A DNA stretch of 9,945 nucleotides from an uncultured Fretibacterium sp. (GTDB taxonomy: Bacteria > Synergistota > Synergistia > Synergistales > Aminobacteriaceae). How positions within the stretch are numbered: position 1 is the first letter of the stretch; every line of letters starts with the position of its first letter. The translations under genes were made by a program, and so were the position numbers. Below, piece after piece: positions 6,904-9,945 of this stretch. The DNA lies in the NCBI RefSeq assembly GCF_938040765.1, contig NZ_CALIAA010000102.1:1-9945 (forward strand), given 5' to 3'. The notes under the pieces were generated by a model. It was not told the DNA's origin. It saw only the letters and a list, made by a program, of their open reading frames with translations, and did not search any database.

Positions 6904-6933
6904 GGAGGCCGCACGGGCGGCCTCCTCTTTTTT
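6904..6933 (+). terminator. Intrinsic terminator within the leader (attenuator)
   Basis: GGAGGCCGC (6904-6912) pairs perfectly with GCGGCCTCC (6917-6925) around the loop ACGG. TC and six T residues (6928-6933) follow. This is the clearest intrinsic terminator in the window. It lies downstream of a promoter and 121 bp before the start of the gene it would control, with no conventional gene between, so it acts on the leader transcript and not at an operon end. Confidence 0.85.
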
Positions 6934-7000
6934 AAGGATCCCCATATCCCCTTCCCCCCGGTTCCCTTTGTGCTCTTCTCTCCGACGCTGTCCGTCCAAA

Positions 7001-7025
7001 AAATCAAGGATCAAATCAAGGATCA
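7001..7025 (+). repeat. Tandem 12-bp direct repeat upstream of the binding-protein start
   Basis: AAATCAAGGATC occurs twice head to tail (7001-7012 and 7013-7024), ending 30 bp before ATG 7055, between the terminator and the ribosome binding site. It follows a strongly pyrimidine-rich stretch (about 6938-6998). It may be a binding site for a regulator, part of the leader structure, or simple slippage. Nothing in the sequence decides between these. Confidence 0.6.
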
Positions 7026-7054
7026 TGATATTGCGAACGGAAAGGAAGATGAAA

Positions 7055-7891
7055 ATGAGAAAAGTTTTTTCTTCGGCACTGCTCCTGGTTCTGAGCCTTG
7101 TCGTCTGTATCGCCGCGGCGGTGTTCGCCGCGGAAAAGGATGCGGGGGAGCGCGTCATCCGCATCTCGACATCCGGGAGTTACCCTCCTTTCAGCATGTA
7201 TGATGAGACGACGCAGGAATGGTCCGGATTCGATATCGAGCTGTGGCGGATGATTGGAGAGAAGATTGGTTATGAGGTTCAATTTATGCGTTTCGTCATC
7301 TTGGCAGGTTTCGCCGAGTTGGACCTGGGGCGCGTGGACACCGTAGCGCAGCAGGTGAGCATCACCCCCGCTCGTCAGCAGAAGTATGACTTCACACAAC
7401 CCTATTTCTTTAGTCCCTATTGTCTGACAGTGGCGGAATCCAACGAATCGATAAAGTCCTGGAAGGATATGGAGGGCAAGTCCATCGCCTTGTCCGAAGG
7501 CAGCGCCATGAACGAGTTCGTAGCGGCCCTGGACCCTGAGAACAAGGTAAAGAAATCGAGATATGAATCCTATGGCAGCGTTCTGCATGAGGTCTCCATA
7601 GGGCGTGTGGACGCCTGTCCAGCGGCCTATCTCGTGTTGCCTTGGCGCTTGAAGAAAAATCCCGAGTTGAAGCTCAAGTCCGTGGACATCGATAACCCGA
7701 TTTATGTCGAGGTCAACGCCTATCCCTTCGCCCGCACCGACCGGGGCCGGGAGCTCCTGAAGCTGACGGACGGCATCCTGACGCAGATGTTCGAGGACGG
7801 CAGCTACGCCAAACTCTGCGAGAAGTGGTTCGGCATGAACGTCATGGACAGCAGATACGCGAAGGAGTATCGGGAAAAGCAGGGGAAGTAA
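7055..7891 (+). CDS. Amino acid ABC transporter substrate-binding protein (family 3), cystine-like
   Basis: The predicted product is 278 residues. I chose ATG 7055 because AAAGGA (7041-7046) lies 8 bases upstream. ATGs at 7025 and 7049 are in frame but poorly spaced. The N-terminus is a Sec signal peptide with likely cleavage after V-F-A (residue 25). The cysteine at 18 does not sit in a good lipobox. Family 3 features follow: Y-P-P-F-S (43-47), G-F-D-I-E-L (58-63), D-T-V-A-Q-Q-V-S-I-T-P-A-R (95-107), Y-D-F-T-Q-P-Y (111-117), G-R-V-D-A-C (183-188) and C-E-K-W-F-G (255-260). The V-A-x-Q-V-x-I-T-P-x-R-x-x-K-Y-D-F pattern is what I associate with cystine-binding proteins such as FliY/TcyA, so cystine or a related sulfur amino acid is the best guess. 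It is the first gene after the putative cysteine attenuator and is paralogous to the truncated gene at the window start. Confidence 0.92.
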   Translation: MRKVFSSALLLVLSLVVCIAAAVFAAEKDAGERVIRISTSGSYPPFSMYDETTQEWSGFDIELWRMIGEKIGYEVQFMRFVILAGFAELDLGRVDTVAQQVSITPARQQKYDFTQPYFFSPYCLTVAESNESIKSWKDMEGKSIALSEGSAMNEFVAALDPENKVKKSRYESYGSVLHEVSIGRVDACPAAYLVLPWRLKKNPELKLKSVDIDNPIYVEVNAYPFARTDRGRELLKLTDGILTQMFEDGSYAKLCEKWFGMNVMDSRYAKEYREKQGK

Positions 7892-7918
7892 ACCCGACGT
7901 TTGAAAGCGCGGATGACG

Positions 7919-7949
7919 CGGCGGGCTTCCTTCGCCGGATGGCCCGCCG
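7919..7949 (+). other. Stem-loop after the cystine-like binding-protein gene
   Basis: CGGCGGGC (7919-7926) pairs perfectly with GCCCGCCG (7942-7949) around a 15-base loop, in which TCC/GGA (7928-7930 with 7937-7939) can add three more pairs. Only TCCTTTGAG follows, so the T-tract is too weak for a confident terminator. It sits in the 180-bp gap before the next binding-protein gene and could partially terminate transcription or protect the upstream message from 3' decay. The rest of the gap shows a small hairpin at 8007-8021 and no promoter I trust. Confidence 0.55.
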
Positions 7950-8071
7950 TCCTTTGAGTCTCGATAGGAAAAGAGAGGGAGAGTGCGCGTGGCTTTCCAG
8001 TTCGACCGTTCCCTGAGAACGCTCTCCATCCGATCATTCATGTCTTCAGATCTTGACTGCAGGAGGATAAA

Positions 8072-8932
8072 ATGAAGAAAGCGAATTCAAATGCCCTTGT
8101 GGTTGCCGCAACGATCGTGACGGCCATATTGGTGTTCTCCGATCTCGGTTGTGCTCTCGCAGGGGAGGAGTCGTCCCCAAACAAATTGGAGCTGTCTCGA
8201 AACAACAGGTATGGATTGGATAAGGAGAAGGTCGTTGTTGCGATCTCCTCGGGGTATGTGCCTTTCCTCTATGATTCGAAGGAGGGGGAGGTCGTCGGTT
8301 ATGATGCCGACCTCTTAAAAGAATTCGAAAAGCGTTCGGGCATCAAGGTTCTATATGAAAGGGCCGATTTCAGCGGATTGTTGGGACTTCTCCAGTCCGG
8401 ACGTGCCGACATTGTCTCCGCTCAGATGACCCCTACGCCGGAGCGGGAGAAGAACTTCGCTTTCACTCAGCCGGAGACGTATTATGGCGCGGTTGTCGTC
8501 GTGCGCAGCGACAACACCGAGATTAAAAGCGAAAAGGACCTTGCGGGAAAGACCATCGGCGTAGGAGCCGGGAACAACATGCAGCAGGAGATCGAGGCGA
8601 TGTATCCGAACGGCGAGGTTAAATTTGAGCTTTATACCTCGGCCACCCTTGAGAACATGCTGAAGGATGTTGAATTCGGGCGTATAGACGGCATGCTCGC
8701 CCAAAATATCCAGGCCTTTGTCGCCATAAAGGAGAGCGGGGCGAAATGTAAGGTTTTGCCCCCCTTCTCCATGTCTACAGGCAATCTCGTTGTGCGCAAG
8801 GACGATAGAAAGTTGCTGGACGGTCTGAATGCATTTCTGGATGAAATAAAGTCGGATGGAACCTTGAAAAAGATCTCTGAGAAATGGATAGGCAGCGATA
8901 TCTCCGTTCCCGGTAGTTCATCGGGGCTTTAG
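8072..8932 (+). CDS. Amino acid ABC transporter substrate-binding protein (family 3), second of a tandem pair
   Basis: This is a 286-residue secreted binding protein. ATG 8072 has an excellent ribosome binding site (AGGAGG, 8061-8066). The hydrophobic N-terminus ends in A-L-A before G-E-E, giving likely signal peptidase I cleavage after residue 30. Cys27 is preceded by D-L-G, a poor lipobox, so a lipoprotein is possible but not favoured. Family 3 elements: G-Y-V-P-F-L-Y (61-67), V-V-G-Y-D-A-D-L (74-81), G-R-A-D-I-V-S-A-Q-M-T-P-T-P-E-R (110-125), F-T-Q-P (131-134), G-K-T-I-G-V-G-A-G (159-167) and I-S-E-K-W-I-G (268-274). It is clearly diverged from the protein at 7055, so this is not a recent duplication and the ligand may differ. 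It is visibly richer in A+T codons than the peptide operon. It probably shares the permease at 9145. Confidence 0.92.
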   Translation: MKKANSNALVVAATIVTAILVFSDLGCALAGEESSPNKLELSRNNRYGLDKEKVVVAISSGYVPFLYDSKEGEVVGYDADLLKEFEKRSGIKVLYERADFSGLLGLLQSGRADIVSAQMTPTPEREKNFAFTQPETYYGAVVVVRSDNTEIKSEKDLAGKTIGVGAGNNMQQEIEAMYPNGEVKFELYTSATLENMLKDVEFGRIDGMLAQNIQAFVAIKESGAKCKVLPPFSMSTGNLVVRKDDRKLLDGLNAFLDEIKSDGTLKKISEKWIGSDISVPGSSSGL

Positions 8933-8991
8933 AAATACGTTGAGGGTTCGCCTGGACGAGCCAGGACAGGATCGGTCTTACACGCTTTCCG

Positions 8992-9010
8992 CTGCACCCG
9001 GCGGGTGCAG
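8992..9010 (+). other. Perfect 8-bp stem-loop between binding protein and permease genes
   Basis: CTGCACCC (8992-8999) pairs perfectly with GGGTGCAG (9003-9010) around a 3-base GGC loop. There is no T-tract on either side, so it is not a normal terminator in either direction. A weaker CCTGG/CCAGG hairpin precedes it (8951-8965). In the 212-bp gap between an abundant secreted protein and a membrane protein, such a hairpin could stabilise the upstream message, as intercistronic hairpins do in other importer operons. I see no promoter or further gene in this gap. Confidence 0.55.
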
Positions 9011-9144
9011 GATGAGAGTCGGCTCAATCCATGCAACAACGCACTTTATTCTTCATATGGCTGTCGCGACCTGCGGATGGGGGGAAGGGTGATGTGCTTG
9101 AGGTTCCTTGGCCTGGCTCCGATGGCATTCTATGGAGCGATAGG

Positions 9145-9849
9145 ATGACCTACCTGATCGACGTTTTTATCCCGTACTTCAGGGAGATTACCCCTTTGTT
9201 GCTCAAGGGGCTTGGTATCACCCTCTACGTATCCTCGATCGCTTTCGCTATCTGTACGGTTCTGGGGGTATTTCTTGCCATCGTGCAATTCTTGAAGATC
9301 CCCGTATTGGAACAGATGGCCATGCTCTACGTGTCCTTTTTCCGTGGGACGCCTCTGCTCATTCAGTTGTTCTTGTTTTTTTATGGTTTGCCCATGGTCA
9401 TGGACCTCATGAAGGCGTTTCCTAAAATGTGGGCGCTCATCACGTGTCTGGCCCTGAATGGCGCTGCGTACGTATCCGAGTCCGTGCGGGGAGCGCTCGA
9501 AAGTGTGGACAGGGGACAGTACGAAGCGGCTGTTGCGTTTGGAATGTCTCTCCGTAAGACCATGACGCGGATCATGCTGCCTCAGGCCGCCGTGGCCGCC
9601 GTCCCTCCGATGGTGAACACCGCGCTCGATATCGTAAAAATGTCCTCTTTAGGCATGACGATAGGCATTCAGGATATCATGGGGCAGGCTCAGCTTTCCG
9701 CTGCCGTAACCTATAGAACCTTTGAAACTTATATTATTGCGGCAACGTATTACTGGCTTCTTGCGATCCTGTTGGGCAGAATCCAAAAGGCGACGGAGAG
9801 AAAAGTGGGACGAGCCTACCTGCGAGAGGCGCCATCCTGTTTCAAATAG
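9145..9849 (+). CDS. Polar amino acid ABC transporter permease
   Basis: From ATG 9145 the product is 234 residues, matching the paralogous permease at 344 (223 residues). GGAG at 9134-9137 lies 7 bases upstream. The frame is open back to ATG 9031, but the extra 38 residues are polar, unlike the family and without a good ribosome binding site. Features: first helix at about 22-47, S-F-F-R-G-T-P (64-70), a helix at 72-90, and the coupling loop V-D-R-G-Q-Y-E-A-A (121-129). M-L-P-Q-A-A-V-A-A-V-P-P follows (144-155), then S-S-L-G-M-T-I-G-I-Q-D-I-M-G-Q-A (167-182) and a final helix at about 195-211. It would form a homodimeric channel for the binding proteins at 7055 and 8072. No ATPase gene follows before the repeated promoter at 9896. 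The substrate is inferred from context only. Confidence 0.93.
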   Translation: MTYLIDVFIPYFREITPLLLKGLGITLYVSSIAFAICTVLGVFLAIVQFLKIPVLEQMAMLYVSFFRGTPLLIQLFLFFYGLPMVMDLMKAFPKMWALITCLALNGAAYVSESVRGALESVDRGQYEAAVAFGMSLRKTMTRIMLPQAAVAAVPPMVNTALDIVKMSSLGMTIGIQDIMGQAQLSAAVTYRTFETYIIAATYYWLLAILLGRIQKATERKVGRAYLREAPSCFK

Positions 9850-9890
9850 GCTTCTCGGCTTATCTCGAAATACATGGACCCGTCCGCGAT

Positions 9891-9945
9891 TTTCCTTGAC
9901 AGAGTCCTGAGGGTAGGGTATAAACGGCTTGCTGGAGGGATATCG
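9891..9945 (+). repeat. 55-bp exact direct repeat, copy 2 (cut by window end)
   Basis: This is identical base for base to 6662-6716 and starts 42 bp after the permease stop. The match continues to the last base of the window, so the full repeat is longer than 55 bp. It implies that a second copy of the leader, and probably another transport unit, lies just downstream. Confidence 0.97.
9896..9924 (+). promoter_or_regulatory. Second copy of the sigma70-type promoter
   Basis: TTGACA (9896-9901), a 17-base spacer and TATAAA (9919-9924) are identical to the promoter at 6667-6695, with predicted transcription start near 9931-9932. The gene it serves lies outside the window. Confidence 0.8.

Larger units (their letters stand above)
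6702..6933 (+). promoter_or_regulatory. Structured leader with short Cys-containing ORF and terminator (putative cysteine attenuator)
   Basis: The roughly 230-nt leader starts with a 6-bp hairpin right at the predicted transcript end (CTGGAG 6703-6708 with CTCCAG 6718-6723). A ribosome binding site and 7-codon ORF follow (6738-6776). After that come a region with competing pairings, a strong hairpin (GGACTG 6860-6865 with CAGTCC 6884-6889, plus GCGC 6868-6871 with GCGC 6879-6882) followed by TTTT, and then an intrinsic terminator at 6904-6933. ATGCA at 6790-6794 can pair with TGCAT at 6800-6804, but so can ATGCA at 6767-6771, which overlaps the second Cys codon. CACGG at 6793-6797 can pair instead with CCGTG at 6806-6810. 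This is the architecture expected of ribosome-mediated attenuation. The exact antiterminator is not resolved by eye. I found no match to the conserved cores of T-box, SAM, glycine or purine elements. Confidence 0.6.

Noticed and set aside
6702..6933. T-box or known metabolite riboswitch
   Set aside because: GTGGTGGAACTCC at 6809-6820 vaguely recalls a T-box, but the conserved 14-base core and a matching antiterminator with the terminator's 5' arm are absent. I also see no SAM, glycine or purine core. A covariance search would settle it.
6767..7054. N-terminal extension of the binding protein at 7055 back to 6767
   Set aside because: The extension runs through the leader hairpins and terminator, lacks a signal-peptide start and has no ribosome binding site. 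ATG 7055 gives a clean signal peptide and good spacing.
7919..7955. Intrinsic terminator after the gene at 7055
   Set aside because: The stem is strong, but only a broken TCCTTT follows, so I list it as a stem-loop and not a terminator.
9031..9144. Upstream start for the permease at 9145
   Set aside because: The extra 38 residues are not permease-like, and a better-placed ribosome binding site and family-like N-terminus are found at 9145.
6662..9945. Composite transposon bounded by the 55-bp repeats
   Set aside because: No transposase, terminal inverted repeats or target-site duplications are visible, and the repeat content is a promoter and leader, so duplication of a control region explains it better.

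Overview
The window is a GC-rich, gene-dense stretch devoted to import of peptides and amino acids. Every convincing gene lies on the + strand. Many stacked peptide and amino acid importers at this GC content fit an amino-acid-fermenting anaerobe. Synergistota is my best guess, but it is an inference from gene content and codon use, with low to moderate confidence. I see no rRNA, tRNA, CRISPR array, insertion sequence or phage gene.

Layout. (1) Positions 1-1015 hold the C-terminal end of a family 3 amino acid-binding protein, cut by the window edge, followed by its permease. (2) Positions 1109-6627 hold a complete peptide (Dpp/Opp-type) ABC importer: secreted binding protein, DppB-type permease, a single protein fusing a DppC-type permease to a DppD-type ATPase, and a DppF-type ATPase. 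(3) Positions 6628-7054 contain a strong sigma70-type promoter and a structured leader. Inside the leader is a seven-codon ORF with an excellent ribosome binding site, encoding M-R-H-C-G-C-T, and further down an intrinsic terminator. (4) Positions 7055-9849 hold two different family 3 amino acid-binding proteins and one permease. (5) At 9891-9945 the promoter and start of the same leader reappear as an exact 55-bp copy, cut by the window end, so a further unit probably begins there.

How it fits together. The binding protein at 7055 carries the sequence pattern I associate with cystine binders, and the leader ORF before it has two cysteine codons out of seven. The simplest reading is cysteine-sensing, ribosome-mediated attenuation of a cystine-like importer, with the control region duplicated along the locus. 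Neither amino acid permease has an ATPase gene beside it in the window, so an ATPase must be supplied from elsewhere. Stable stem-loops without U-tracts lie in the gaps at 1016-1108, 7892-8071 and 8933-9144; the last two directly follow binding-protein genes, and they may tune transcript levels between genes. The peptide operon and the cystine-like unit together look like a scavenging locus for peptide and sulfur amino acids. That physiological link is inferred, not shown.
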